NCBI RefSeq assembly: GCF_012911005.2
Contig: NZ_WTVS01000002.1
Span: 1-64,000 of the forward strand
Reading direction: 5' to 3'
Source of the DNA: Aromatoleum toluolicum
Lineage (GTDB): Bacteria; Pseudomonadota; Gammaproteobacteria; Burkholderiales; Rhodocyclaceae
DNA: 64,000 nucleotides
Shown here piece by piece: positions 15,695 through 25,927 of this stretch (position 1 is the stretch's first letter; every line of letters begins with the position of its first letter). The notes beneath the pieces were generated by a model that saw only the letters and a list, made by a program, of their open reading frames with translations, ran no database searches and was not told where the DNA came from. The position numbers and the translations under genes were made by a program.

Positions 15695-16060
15695 ATGAAA
15701 AACATTCTTACCGTGCTCGCACTGGCAGTCGCCGGCTCGATGCCGGTTGCGGTGACGGCTGCAGACCCGGCCCAACCCGCGACACCGGCCCAGCGTGCAA
15801 CGCCGGCACAGCCCGCGACACCGGCAGGCGCCGCGAAGACGCCGCCGCAGGGCGTGGCGCCCGAGGCCGGCCGCACCGAGCTGCCGCCGATGTTCAAGGA
15901 GCTGGACCAGGACAAGGACGGGCAGATCTCGAAGGACGAGAGCAAGCGTTCCGCCGAAACCCAGTCGAGCTTCGATTCGATGGACACCGACCGCAACGGA
16001 AAGATCTCGCTGGTCGAGTGGAGCGCGGCCGACAAGTCGAAACAGCGCTCGAAACAGTAA
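15695..16060 (+). CDS. exported EF-hand protein
   Basis: A 121-residue periplasmic protein. A signal peptide (ILTVLALAVAGSMPVAVTA) is followed by a Pro/Ala-rich linker (residues 24-55) made of repeated PATPAQ units, then two EF-hand calcium-binding loops: DQDKDGQISKDE (71-82) and DTDRNGKISLVE (97-108). Both keep the acidic ligands at positions 1, 3, 5 and 12, apart from Asn at position 5 of the second. It probably binds calcium in the periplasm. It starts a run of five small envelope genes. Confidence 0.9.
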   Translation: MKNILTVLALAVAGSMPVAVTAADPAQPATPAQRATPAQPATPAGAAKTPPQGVAPEAGRTELPPMFKELDQDKDGQISKDESKRSAETQSSFDSMDTDRNGKISLVEWSAADKSKQRSKQ

Positions 16061-16188
16061 GCACGGCCCGCGTCGGCTGAACCTCGCCAGGCGCCGCGCG
16101 GAGGGGGCACGACTCGCACGAGTCCGCACTCCGCCACCGCCCGGCCGAATCGGCCGCACGACCGCCGTCCATTGCAAGGAGACCTTCC

Positions 16189-16827
16189 ATGCTTCGACAA
16201 CTGAGAATCTGTCTCGTCTGGATGCCGCTGATGCTGGCGCCCGTGGCGCTTCATGCGCAGGAAAGCACCCCCGATACGCTAGTGAAGGGCGTCACCGAGG
16301 ACGTGCTGACCGTGCTGCGCGAGGACAAGGCGCTGCAGGCCGGCGACCAGCGCAAGGCGATGACGCTGATCGAGGAGAAGATCGGCCCCCATTTCGACTT
16401 CCCGCGCATGACCAGCCTGGCAGTCGGCCAGGGGTGGCGCCAGGCGGCACCCGAGCAGCGCGAGGCGCTGACGCGCGAGTTCCGCACGCTACTGGTACGC
16501 ACCTACGCGAACGCGCTGACTTCGTACAAGAACCAGACGGTGAGCTATAAGCCGGCGGCCCCGGCGCGCGAGGACGGCACGGCGATGGTGCGCACGCAGA
16601 TCAACCAGCCGGGCGGCCAGCCGATAGCGGTGGATTACCGGCTCGCGAAAAACGCCGGCCAGTGGAAGGTGTTCGACGTCAGCATCGACAACGTGAGCCT
16701 GGTGACGAACTACCGCGGCAGCTTCTCGACCGAGCTGTCCAAGGGCGGCCCGGATGGGCTGATCCGCACGCTCCAGGAGAAGAACCGCGGCGCGGCGCCG
16801 CAGCCCGGCAAGGGCGGCAGTACCTGA
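16189..16827 (+). CDS. MlaC/Ttg2D-family phospholipid-binding protein
   Basis: A 212-residue periplasmic protein with a signal peptide (cleavage near LHA-QE) and the MlaC fold (VTEDVLTVLREDK, IEEKIGPHFDFPRMTSLAVG, QREALTREFRTLLVRTYA, YRLAKNAGQWKVFDVSIDNV). MlaC proteins carry phospholipids between the outer and inner membranes with the MlaFEDB complex. No other mla gene is adjacent, so this copy is an orphan. The surrounding genes are small envelope proteins. Confidence 0.9.
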   Translation: MLRQLRICLVWMPLMLAPVALHAQESTPDTLVKGVTEDVLTVLREDKALQAGDQRKAMTLIEEKIGPHFDFPRMTSLAVGQGWRQAAPEQREALTREFRTLLVRTYANALTSYKNQTVSYKPAAPAREDGTAMVRTQINQPGGQPIAVDYRLAKNAGQWKVFDVSIDNVSLVTNYRGSFSTELSKGGPDGLIRTLQEKNRGAAPQPGKGGST

Positions 16828-16852
16828 TCGCAGATAACAAGGAGGACTCATC

Positions 16853-17161
16853 ATGCAACGCATCATTGCCAGAACGACCCTGCTCTTCGCCCTGCTGACC
16901 GCGCTGTCGGCCTGCAGCGGCTCGCCGACCCGCGAAAGCACGGGCGAATACCTCGACGACAGCGTGATCACGACCAAGGTCAAGGCGGCCTTCGTCGAAG
17001 ACAAGGCGGTCAATGCCCTGGACATCAAGGTCGTGACCTTCAAGGGCGCCGTGCAGCTCTCGGGCTTCGCGAACAACCCGCAGGAGATCGACCGTGCCGT
17101 GCAGCTCGCCCGCACCGTGAAAGGCGTGACGTCGGTGAAGAACGACATCCGCCTGAAGTGA
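16853..17161 (+). CDS. BON-domain lipoprotein
   Basis: A 102-residue lipoprotein with the lipobox LSAC (Cys about residue 20) and a single BON domain (DDSVITTKVKAAFVEDKAVN to GVTSVKNDIRL). BON domains, as in OsmY and DolP, bind membranes or phospholipids. It lies 25 bases behind the MlaC-like gene and likely belongs to the same transcript, consistent with a role in envelope lipid balance or stress. Confidence 0.9.
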   Translation: MQRIIARTTLLFALLTALSACSGSPTRESTGEYLDDSVITTKVKAAFVEDKAVNALDIKVVTFKGAVQLSGFANNPQEIDRAVQLARTVKGVTSVKNDIRLK

Positions 17162-17185
17162 TACGCGCATAAACAGGAGAACACC

Positions 17186-17431
17186 ATGAGCACCAGGAAT
17201 TCATCCCGCAAACTTGCCCGGCCACTGCTGATCGCGGCCCTGATGGCGCCGCTGCTGCTCGCGGCCTGCGACAAGAAGGAAGCGCAAACGCCGATGCCGC
17301 CCAGCACGACGGCGCCACCCGCGTCCCCGCCGATGAGTTCGCCGCCGCCGGCAACGCCGAGCGAGCCGACGCCACCGGCAACATCGGCACCGCCGGCCGC
17401 CCCGGCGACCGGCAGCGAACCGGCGAAGTAA
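17186..17431 (+). CDS. proline-rich small lipoprotein
   Basis: An 81-residue lipoprotein. The lipobox is LAAC (about residue 28) and the mature part is almost entirely Pro, Ala, Ser and Thr (TTAPPASPPMSSPPPATPSE). It has no defined domain and could be a flexible surface or periplasmic tether. It has its own AGGAGA ribosome site and sits in the envelope cluster. Confidence 0.75.
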   Translation: MSTRNSSRKLARPLLIAALMAPLLLAACDKKEAQTPMPPSTTAPPASPPMSSPPPATPSEPTPPATSAPPAAPATGSEPAK

Positions 17432-17492
17432 GCGCGGCAACTCCGGCCCCACCGGTGGATCCGGCGGGCCGGCCTTCCGCAAGGAGCACATC

Positions 17493-17690
17493 ATGAAAAG
17501 CCAAAGCCTGAAATCGATTCTCGTCGCCGTGGCCGCTGCCTTCAGCCTGTCGGCCTGCACGCACACCGGCGGTACCGTTCTCGGCGCCGCGGTCGGCGCA
17601 GGGGTGGGCCACGCCGTCACGGGTTCAACCGCCGGCGCAGTGGGCGGTGCGGCCGTCGGCGGCATCATCGGCCACGAAATCACCCATTGA
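17493..17690 (+). CDS. glycine-zipper lipoprotein
   Basis: A 65-residue lipoprotein with lipobox LSAC (about residue 21) followed by a glycine-zipper segment (VLGAAVGAGVGHAVTG, GAVGGAAVGGIIGHEI), as in the 2TM glycine-zipper and SlyB/OsmB families. Such segments pack in membranes. It is the last gene of the envelope cluster and is followed at once by a terminator. Confidence 0.88.
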   Translation: MKSQSLKSILVAVAAAFSLSACTHTGGTVLGAAVGAGVGHAVTGSTAGAVGGAAVGGIIGHEITH

Positions 17691-17694
17691 TCCC

Positions 17695-17721
17695 GCCCCC
17701 GGCACTCCGCCGGGGGCTTTT
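17695..17721 (+). terminator. rho-independent terminator of envelope cluster
   Basis: A perfect nine-base stem GCCCCCGGC / GCCGGGGGC with a five-base loop is followed by TTTTC, five bases after the last stop codon. Confidence 0.85.
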
Positions 17722-17752
17722 CATTTCCGGCGCGCCCTTGCCGGCAGGCATC

Positions 17753-17769
17753 CGATACTTCAAGTATCG
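17753..17769 (+). promoter_or_regulatory. perfect 8-1-8 palindrome upstream of gcl
   Basis: CGATACTTCAAGTATCG is a perfect inverted repeat about 110 bases before gcl, in the only promoter-sized gap of the operon, so it is a good operator candidate. Its half-site reads CGATACTTGA on the minus strand, which also occurs in the motif upstream of xsc. Confidence 0.5.
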
Positions 17770-17876
17770 ACAGAAAGGACCCCCGCTCCAATTCATTCCG
17801 ACAGCGTTCCTCCCTATCCTGCATCCAACGTCAATCAGCGGCATCAAGCCGAAATCAGGAACAGGAGGAGACAACC

Positions 17877-19652
<1,776 letters not shown>

Positions 19653-19672
19653 AATCAAGGGAGAAACGGAAA

Positions 19673-20452
19673 ATGCCCAAATTCGCTGCCAACCTGACGA
19701 TGCTCTTCAACGAGGTCGGCTTCCTCGACCGCTTCGAGGCGGCTGCCGATGCCGGCTTCAAGGGCGTCGAGTACCTCTTCCCCTACGCGTTCCGCAAGGA
19801 TGAGCTGGCCGAGAAGCTCGAGCGCTTCGGCCTCACCCAGGTGCTGCACAACCTGCCGGCAGGCAACTGGGACTCCGGCGAGCGCGGCATCGCCTGCGAT
19901 CCGTCGCGCGTCGGCGAATTCCAGGACGGTGTCGGCCGCGCGATCGAGTACGCACAGGCGCTCGGCTGCAAGCAGGTGAACTGCCTCGCCGGCAAGACGC
20001 CGGCCGGGGTCGACGCGGGGCGCCTCCGCGAGACCTTCATCGAGAACCTGCGCTTCGCCGCGGGCGAGCTGAAGGCGGCGGGCATCCGCCTGCTGGTCGA
20101 GCCGATCAACACCTGGGACATCCCCGGCTTCTACCTCAACCGCACCGCGCAGGCGGCCGAGATCCTGGAAGCGGTCGGCTCGGACAACCTCTTCATCCAG
20201 TACGACATCTACCACGCGCAGCGCATGGAAGGCGAACTGGCGAACACGATCAAGCACTACCTGCCGCAGATCGCCCACATCCAACTCGCCGACAACCCGG
20301 GCCGCAACGAACCGGGCACCGGCGAGATCAACTACCGCTACCTGTTCGACTTCATCGACCGCAGCGGCTACGACGGCTGGATCGGCTGCGAATACAAGCC
20401 GGCCGCGACGACGCGCGAAGGCCTGGGCTGGATCGAGGCGCTGACGCGCTGA
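19673..20452 (+). CDS. hyi: hydroxypyruvate isomerase
   Basis: A 259-residue TIM-barrel isomerase that interconverts hydroxypyruvate and tartronate semialdehyde. It has the family segments MPKFAANLTMLFNEVGFLDR at the start, LVEPINTWDIPGFYL and the metal-site region QYDIYHAQRMEG. It follows gcl by 20 bases with its own ribosome site. Confidence 0.95.
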   Translation: MPKFAANLTMLFNEVGFLDRFEAAADAGFKGVEYLFPYAFRKDELAEKLERFGLTQVLHNLPAGNWDSGERGIACDPSRVGEFQDGVGRAIEYAQALGCKQVNCLAGKTPAGVDAGRLRETFIENLRFAAGELKAAGIRLLVEPINTWDIPGFYLNRTAQAAEILEAVGSDNLFIQYDIYHAQRMEGELANTIKHYLPQIAHIQLADNPGRNEPGTGEINYRYLFDFIDRSGYDGWIGCEYKPAATTREGLGWIEALTR

Positions 20453-20504
20453 GCCCCCTGCCCCACAGAGACCACACCTACATACGGATAAAGGAGCAGC
20501 AATC

Positions 20505-21389
20505 ATGGCGAATATCGGATTCATCGGACTCGGCATCATGGGCACCCCGATGGCCCAGCACCTCATCGACGGCGGCCACACGCTGTTCGTCAATACCCAC
20601 GGCAAGATGCCGCGCACGATCATCGACGCCGGCGCGACCGCCTGCGAGACCGCACGCGAAGTCGCACACAAGTCGGAGTTCATCATCCTGATGGTGCCCG
20701 ACACGCCCAACGTCGAAGAGGCGCTGTTCGCCGCGAACGGTGTCGCCGAGGGCCTGTCGCCCGGCAAGATCGTCATCGACATGAGCTCGATCAGCCCGGT
20801 CGCGACCAAAGTTTTCGCCCAGCGCATCAACGACCTCGGCTGCGAGTACCTCGACGCGCCGGTGTCGGGCGGACAGGTCGGCGCGAAGGCCGGCACGCTG
20901 TCGATCATGGTCGGCGGCAAGCACGCCACCTTCGAGAAGGCGCTGCCGCTGTTCCAGCTGATGGGCAAGAACATCACGCTCGTTGGCAAGAACGGCGACG
21001 GCCAGACCTGCAAGGTCGCGAACCAGATCATCGTCGCGCTGAACATCGAGGCGGTTGCCGAGGCGCTGCTGTTCGCGGCGAAGAACGGTGCCGACCCGGC
21101 CCGCGTGCGCGAGGCGCTGATGGGCGGCTTCGCCTCGTCGCGCATCCTCGAGGTGCACGGCGAACGCATGATCAAGCGCACCTTCGACCCGGGCTTCCGC
21201 ATCGAGTTGCACCAGAAGGACCTGAACCTCGCACTGACCGTGGCGCGCCAGATCGGCATGTCGCTGCCGAACACGGCGACCGCGCAGGAACTGTTCAACG
21301 CCTGCGCCGCGCATGGCGGCGCGGGCCGTGATCATTCAGCGATGGTGCAGGCGCTGGAGAAGATGGCCAACTTCGAGATTGGGCAATGA
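20505..21389 (+). CDS. glxR: 2-hydroxy-3-oxopropionate (tartronate semialdehyde) reductase
   Basis: This beta-hydroxyacid dehydrogenase reduces tartronate semialdehyde to D-glycerate. The Rossmann motif GFIGLGIMGTPMAQHL is at the N terminus, the substrate-binding signature DAPVSGGQVGAKAGTLSIMV near residue 120, and the catalytic lysine in GQTCKVANQI. At 294 residues it is full length. Third gene of the gcl operon. Confidence 0.95.
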   Translation: MANIGFIGLGIMGTPMAQHLIDGGHTLFVNTHGKMPRTIIDAGATACETAREVAHKSEFIILMVPDTPNVEEALFAANGVAEGLSPGKIVIDMSSISPVATKVFAQRINDLGCEYLDAPVSGGQVGAKAGTLSIMVGGKHATFEKALPLFQLMGKNITLVGKNGDGQTCKVANQIIVALNIEAVAEALLFAAKNGADPARVREALMGGFASSRILEVHGERMIKRTFDPGFRIELHQKDLNLALTVARQIGMSLPNTATAQELFNACAAHGGAGRDHSAMVQALEKMANFEIGQ

Positions 21390-21437
21390 GCGTCCAGTGA
21401 GCAGCCGGCAAGGCGCCGGCGGCGCATACGCGTAATA

Positions 21438-21476
21438 CCGGATGTTCGCCCGCACCCTGCGCGGGCGAACATCCGG
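21438..21476. repeat. 16-bp perfect hairpin between glxR and the glycerate kinase gene
   Basis: CCGGATGTTCGCCCGC, a seven-base loop, then the exact complement. No T run follows, so it may act in mRNA processing or attenuation of the downstream genes rather than as a simple terminator. Confidence 0.75.
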
Positions 21477-21567
21477 TCGCGGCTTGCCGACGAACTCGAA
21501 AACGCACTGTCGAATGCGCTGAGCGTCCTGCCGCCCTTGCCTTCCTTACCCCGATACGGATCCCGCC

Positions 21568-22836
21568 ATGAGCACTGAAACCGACATCCGCGCCCTGCTG
21601 CGAGAGATGTTCACCGCGGCCGTGCAGGCCGCCCAGCCCGAGCGCTGCATCCCGCGCCACCTGCCTGCGCCGCCGAAGGGCCGCACCGTCGTCATCGGCG
21701 CCGGCAAGGCTTCGGCCGCGATGGCACAGGCGCTGGAACGCAGCTGGCCGGGTCCGCTCTCCGGCCTCGTCGTCACCCGCTACGGCTACGCCGTGCCGTG
21801 CGAGCGCATCACCATTGTCGAAGCGGCCCACCCGGTGCCCGACGCCGCGGGGCTCGCCGCCGCGCGCGGCATGCTTGAAACCGTGAAGGGCCTCAGCGAG
21901 GACGACCTCGTGATCTGCCTGATCTCGGGCGGCGGCTCGGCACTGATGCCGCTGCCGGCCGAAGGCATCACGCTGGAGGACAAGCAGGCGATCAACCGCG
22001 CGCTGCTGAAATCCGGTGCGACGATCTCCGAGATGAACTGCGTGCGTCGCCACCTCTCCGCGATCAAGGGCGGGCGCCTCGCCGCGGCCTGCCATCCGGC
22101 ACGCGTCGTGAACCTGCTGATCTCCGACGTGCCCGGCGACAACCCGATCGACATCGCCTCCGGCCCCACCGTCGGCGACCCGACGAACTGTGCCGACGCG
22201 CTGGAGATCGTCGCACGCTACGGCATCGACCTGCCTGCGGCCGCGCGCGCGCAGCTTGAGAGCGGCGCCGGCGAATCGATCAAGCCGGGTGACCCGCGCC
22301 TCGCGCGCGTGACCACCACCCTCATCGCCACGCCGCAGATGGCGCTCGAAGCTGCCGCGAAGGTCGCCGCCTGCGCCGGCTACACGCCCGTGCTGCTGGG
22401 CGACAGCATCGAGGGCGAGGCGCGCGACGTCGGCAAGGTCATGGCCGCCATCGCGCTGCAGGCGCGCCGCCACCGCCAGCCGGTCGCGACCCCCTGCGTG
22501 CTGCTGTCCGGTGGCGAGACGACGGTCACCGTGCGCGGCCAGGGGCGCGGCGGACGCAACGTCGAGTTCCTGCTCTCGCTCGCGGTCGCCCTCGATGGCG
22601 AACCGGGCGTATATGCGGTCGCGGGCGACACCGACGGCGTGGACGGCCTCGAAGAGATCGCCGGCGCCTTCGTCACCCCCGACACCCTCTCGCGCGCCTG
22701 GGCGCAGGGCATCCGCCCACGCGATGTGCTCGCGAACAACGACGGCCACGGTTTCTTCGAGGCGCTGGGCGACTCGCTCGTGACCGGCCCGACGCTCACC
22801 AACGTGAATGATTTCCGCGCGATCGTCGTGCTGTAA
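21568..22836 (+). CDS. ttuD: glycerate 2-kinase / hydroxypyruvate reductase, MOFRL family
   Basis: A 422-residue member of the GckA/TtuD family. Such proteins are annotated as hydroxypyruvate reductase, but biochemistry of the family supports a glycerate 2-kinase. Visible motifs are VVIGAGKASAAMAQAL, CLISGGGSAL (phosphate-binding), NCVRRHLSAIKGG, LISDVPGDN, and the MOFRL-domain GGETTVTVRGQGRGGRNVEF. In this operon it would phosphorylate the glycerate made by GlxR to 2-phosphoglycerate, which enolase and the pyruvate kinase two genes on turn into pyruvate. Confidence 0.93.
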   Translation: MSTETDIRALLREMFTAAVQAAQPERCIPRHLPAPPKGRTVVIGAGKASAAMAQALERSWPGPLSGLVVTRYGYAVPCERITIVEAAHPVPDAAGLAAARGMLETVKGLSEDDLVICLISGGGSALMPLPAEGITLEDKQAINRALLKSGATISEMNCVRRHLSAIKGGRLAAACHPARVVNLLISDVPGDNPIDIASGPTVGDPTNCADALEIVARYGIDLPAAARAQLESGAGESIKPGDPRLARVTTTLIATPQMALEAAAKVAACAGYTPVLLGDSIEGEARDVGKVMAAIALQARRHRQPVATPCVLLSGGETTVTVRGQGRGGRNVEFLLSLAVALDGEPGVYAVAGDTDGVDGLEEIAGAFVTPDTLSRAWAQGIRPRDVLANNDGHGFFEALGDSLVTGPTLTNVNDFRAIVVL

Positions 22837-22875
22837 CGCCGACGCCGCACCATTACACATCAGGAGAAAACTGCA

Positions 22876-23277
22876 ATGAAGACCATCAAGGCCCTCACCC
22901 TCGACGACGTCAAGCGCATCGCCGCCGCGGCCGAATCCGAGGCACTCAGGAACAGCTGGGCCGTGACGATCGCCGTGTGCGACGCCGGCGGTCACGCGCT
23001 GTGGCTGCAGCGCCTGGACGGCGCGCCGCTGTCGAGCGCGCTGATCGCCCCCGAAAAAGCGCGCACCAGCGTGATGGCAGGCAAGCCCAGCAAGGCGCTG
23101 GAGGATATGATCAACGGTGGCCGCTTCGCGGCGCTGGCGATGCCGGTGGTGCCGCTGGAAGGCGGCGAGCCCATCGTCGTCGATGGCGTAGTGATCGGCG
23201 CAGTCGGCGTGTCGGGCGTCAAGGCCTCGGACGACGCGCAGATCGCGCGCGCGGGTATCGCCGCGCTGAACCAGTAA
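22876..23277 (+). CDS. GlcG/HbpS-family protein
   Basis: A 133-residue protein of the GlcG/HbpS-like domain (ESEALRNSWAVTIAVCDAGG, LIAPEKARTSVMAGKPSKAL, GAVGVSGVKASDDAQIARAG). Family members bind heme or small ligands, and glcG genes accompany glycolate/glyoxylate genes in many bacteria. It follows the glycerate kinase by 39 bases. Its molecular role in the pathway is not known. Confidence 0.9.
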   Translation: MKTIKALTLDDVKRIAAAAESEALRNSWAVTIAVCDAGGHALWLQRLDGAPLSSALIAPEKARTSVMAGKPSKALEDMINGGRFAALAMPVVPLEGGEPIVVDGVVIGAVGVSGVKASDDAQIARAGIAALNQ

Positions 23278-23303
23278 GACACAAGAACAAGGAGGAGACA
23301 CCC

Positions 23304-24722
23304 ATGAGACGCCACCGCCAGTCGCGCATCCTCGCGACGCTCGGGCCGTCGAGTTCCAGCCCCGAGCGCATCCGCGCGCTGGTCGAGGCAGGCGCCGACG
23401 TGTTCCGCCTGAACTTCAGCCACGGCGCCCACGCCGACCATGCCGAACGGTTGCGCCAGATCCGCGACATCGAGCGCGAGGTCGGCCGCCCGATCGGCGT
23501 CCTGATGGACCTGCAGGGACCGAAGCTGCGCATCGGCAAGCTCGCCGACGGCAAGGTCATGCTCGCCGCCGGCAGCCGCTTCCGTCTCGACCTCGACGCG
23601 ACGGAGGGCGACGCGACGCGCGCCAACCTGCCCCACCCCGAAATCTTCGCCGCACTTGAAACCGGCACCGAGCTGCTGCTCGACGACGGCAAGCTGCGCC
23701 TGCGCGTCGAGGCCTTCGGCCCCGACTTCGCCGACACCACGGTGCTCGTCGGCGGACCGCTCTCCGACCGCAAGGGCGTCAATGTGCCCGGCGTCGTGCT
23801 GCCAATCTCGCCGCTCACGCCCAAGGACCTTGCCGACCTCGATTACGGCCTGTCGCTGGGTGTGGACTGGGTCGCGCTGTCCTTCGTGCAGCGCCCCGAG
23901 GATGTCCGCGAGGCGCGCGAGCTCATCGGCGACCGCGCTTGGATCATGGCCAAGCTGGAAAAGCCGGCCGCGATCGAGCGCCTCGACGAGATCGTCGCGC
24001 TCGCCGACGGCATCATGGTGGCGCGCGGCGACCTCGGCGTCGAGCTGCCGCCGCAGCAGGTGCCCATCCTGCAGAAGCGCATCGTCCGCGCTGCCCGCGC
24101 CGCGGGCAAGCCGGTCGTCGTCGCGACGCAGATGCTCGAATCGATGATCAGCGCCCCGGTGCCGACGCGCGCCGAAGCCTCCGACGTTGCCACTGCGATC
24201 TACGACGGAGCCGACGCGGTGATGCTGTCGGCCGAATCCGCTTCGGGCCAGTACCCGGTCGAGGCGGTGACGATCATGGACCGCATCATCACCGAGGTCG
24301 AGCAGGATCCCGAATGGCGCGCGGGCCTCGAGGCGAGCCACACGCCGGCTGCCGCGAACACCCCCGAAGCGATCTGCTGCGCACTACGCCGCGTGACCGC
24401 GCTGCTGAACCCCGCCGCGACCGTCGCTTACAGCGCCAGCGGCTTCAGCTGCCTGCGTGCAAGCCGCGAACGCCCGAGCACGCCGATCCTGGGCCTCACG
24501 CCGCAACTCGCGACCGCCCGCCGTCTCGCCCTCGTGTGGGGCGTGCATCCGGTACCCTTCGAGGACGTGCACGACGTCGCGGAGATGGTCGAGCACGCGA
24601 GCGCTGCGGTCGTCACGCATGGTTTCGCGCAACCCGGCGACGACGTCGTGATCATTGCCGGGCTGCCCTTCGGGCGCAGCGGCAGCACCAACCTGCTGCA
24701 TGTCGTGAAGATCCCGCAGTAA
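23304..24722 (+). CDS. pyk: pyruvate kinase
   Basis: A 472-residue pyruvate kinase, transferring phosphate from PEP to ADP. It carries the TIM-barrel signature RLNFSHGAHADHAERL, LMDLQGPKLRIGKL, the catalytic-lysine region WIMAKLEKPAAIERLDEI, MVARGDLGVELP and SAESASGQYP, then the C-terminal domain. The GGAGGAG ribosome site fixes the start; a longer frame upstream overlaps the GlcG-like gene and is spurious. Its place here makes the operon a complete glyoxylate-to-pyruvate route except for enolase. Confidence 0.95.
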   Translation: MRRHRQSRILATLGPSSSSPERIRALVEAGADVFRLNFSHGAHADHAERLRQIRDIEREVGRPIGVLMDLQGPKLRIGKLADGKVMLAAGSRFRLDLDATEGDATRANLPHPEIFAALETGTELLLDDGKLRLRVEAFGPDFADTTVLVGGPLSDRKGVNVPGVVLPISPLTPKDLADLDYGLSLGVDWVALSFVQRPEDVREARELIGDRAWIMAKLEKPAAIERLDEIVALADGIMVARGDLGVELPPQQVPILQKRIVRAARAAGKPVVVATQMLESMISAPVPTRAEASDVATAIYDGADAVMLSAESASGQYPVEAVTIMDRIITEVEQDPEWRAGLEASHTPAAANTPEAICCALRRVTALLNPAATVAYSASGFSCLRASRERPSTPILGLTPQLATARRLALVWGVHPVPFEDVHDVAEMVEHASAAVVTHGFAQPGDDVVIIAGLPFGRSGSTNLLHVVKIPQ

Positions 24723-24742
24723 TCCCTGCCGGCCGCGCCTCC

Positions 24743-24771
24743 GCAGGCCGTTCCGCACCGGGACGGCCTGC
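24743..24771 (+). terminator. hairpin after pyk, no U tract
   Basis: A 12-base stem GCAGGCCGTTCC / GGGACGGCCTGC with loop GCACC lies 21 bases after pyk. It lacks a T run, so it could be a weak or rho-assisted terminator or a processing hairpin. Confidence 0.5.
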
Positions 24772-24810
24772 AAATGCCGCGCATTTCGACTACATCCATA
24801 GGAGGGCGAC

Positions 24811-24840
24811 ATGCCCGATCCCGAAAGGAGAAGTCGATGA
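24811..24840 (+). CDS. 9-residue leader peptide overlapping doxX
   Basis: GGAGGG is followed by ATG and the short frame MPDPERRSR, whose TGA overlaps the ATG of the DoxX gene (ATGA). The AAAGGAG ribosome site of doxX lies inside this mini-ORF. This arrangement suggests translational coupling, but it may be chance. Confidence 0.35.
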   Translation: MPDPERRSR

Positions 24841-25226
24841 AAGACGCAACGGCGCTGGTCGCGCGCATTCTTCTCGCATTCATCTTCATCGTCGCCGGCT
24901 GGGGCAAACTCGGCGCCGGCTATGCGGGCACCCAGCAATACATGGCCTCGATGGGCGTCAGCGGCGCCCTGCTGCCGCTCGTGATCTTCGCCGAGCTCGG
25001 TGGCGGTCTCGGCGTGCTGTTCGGTGCGCTCACCCGGCTCGCGGCCGCGGGGCTTGCCGCGTTCTGCATCCTCAGCGCATTGTTGTTCCACACCGATTTC
25101 GCGAACCAGACGCAGTCCATCATGTTCATGAAGAACCTCGCGATCGCGGGCGGCATGCTGATGCTGGCCGTGCATGGCGCGGGCGCGTGGAGCCTCGATG
25201 CGTGGTGGCAGGCACGCAGGAAATGA
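24837..25226 (+). CDS. DoxX-family membrane protein
   Basis: A 129-residue inner-membrane protein with four predicted helices and the DoxX pattern (RILLAFIFIVAGWGKLG, QYMASMGVSGALLPLVIFAE, GLGVLFGALTRLAAAGLAAF, FMKNLAIAGGMLML). DoxX proteins are linked to redox and thiol stress systems in some bacteria. The AAAGGAG site supports the start at 24837. Downstream is an FMN reductase, which would fit a redox role. Confidence 0.9.
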   Translation: MKDATALVARILLAFIFIVAGWGKLGAGYAGTQQYMASMGVSGALLPLVIFAELGGGLGVLFGALTRLAAAGLAAFCILSALLFHTDFANQTQSIMFMKNLAIAGGMLMLAVHGAGAWSLDAWWQARRK

Positions 25227-25298
25227 ACTGCCGGGGCGCTCTCCGATCGTAGGTGAATATTCGACCGACTCACGACCACCACCTCAGGAGACGCCCCG

Positions 25299-25889
25299 AT
25301 GTCTTCCGTCCAACTCCTCGCCATGCCCGGCAGCGCCCGCCGGGATTCGTGGAACCGCCGCCTGCTTGCCGTGCTCGTGCGCGGCGCCCGGGAGGCCGGC
25401 GCCGAGGTCACGCTATACGAGCCGCGCGACCACGTGATGCCGCTCTACGACGGCGACCTCGAAACCGCCGAAGGCATCCCGCCCGCGGCCGCGCGCCTGC
25501 AGGCGATGTTCGCCGAGCACCACGGCCTGCTGCTCGCGACGCCGGAATACAACGGCTTCTTCCCGCCCCTGGTGAAGAACACCTTCGACTGGCTGTCGCG
25601 CCCCCTGCCCGACGGCTCCGGCAAACCCGGCACGGTGCATGTGCGCGGCAAGCCCGCAGGGATCGTCGCGGCCTCGCCCGGCGCGCTCGGCGGCATCCGC
25701 TCGCTGCAGCACACGCGGCAATACCTCTCCAACCTCGGCTTCCTCGTCGTCCCCGATCAGGTCGGGGTGCCCAAGGCGGACACCGCCTTCGACGCGGAAG
25801 GCCAGCTGCATGATGCGCGCGTGCGGACCTCGGTCGAGGCCGTCGGCGCGGCGGTCGCGCGGCTCGCGCTGAAGATCGCCACCGGCTGA
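25299..25889 (+). CDS. NADPH-dependent FMN reductase family protein
   Basis: A 196-residue flavodoxin-fold reductase. The phosphate loop of the flavin site is GSARRDSWNRRLL and the second flavin motif is LLATPEYNGFFPPLVKNTFD. Members reduce FMN, quinones, chromate or azo dyes with NAD(P)H; the substrate here is not evident. It converges on the hyf-like operon with a 38-base gap. Confidence 0.9.
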   Translation: MSSVQLLAMPGSARRDSWNRRLLAVLVRGAREAGAEVTLYEPRDHVMPLYDGDLETAEGIPPAAARLQAMFAEHHGLLLATPEYNGFFPPLVKNTFDWLSRPLPDGSGKPGTVHVRGKPAGIVAASPGALGGIRSLQHTRQYLSNLGFLVVPDQVGVPKADTAFDAEGQLHDARVRTSVEAVGAAVARLALKIATG

Positions 25890-25927
25890 TCGTGCGCGGT
25901 CGGGACAGTAGCTCCCCGATTGCGACG

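Noticed and set aside
13520-16177. 885-codon minus-strand frame through the kinase region
   Set aside because: It crosses three real genes in other frames and has long Arg/Ala/Pro-rich stretches.
21295-23301. 668-codon minus-strand frame opposite the MOFRL kinase
   Set aside because: It is antisense to a clear gene and has shadow composition.
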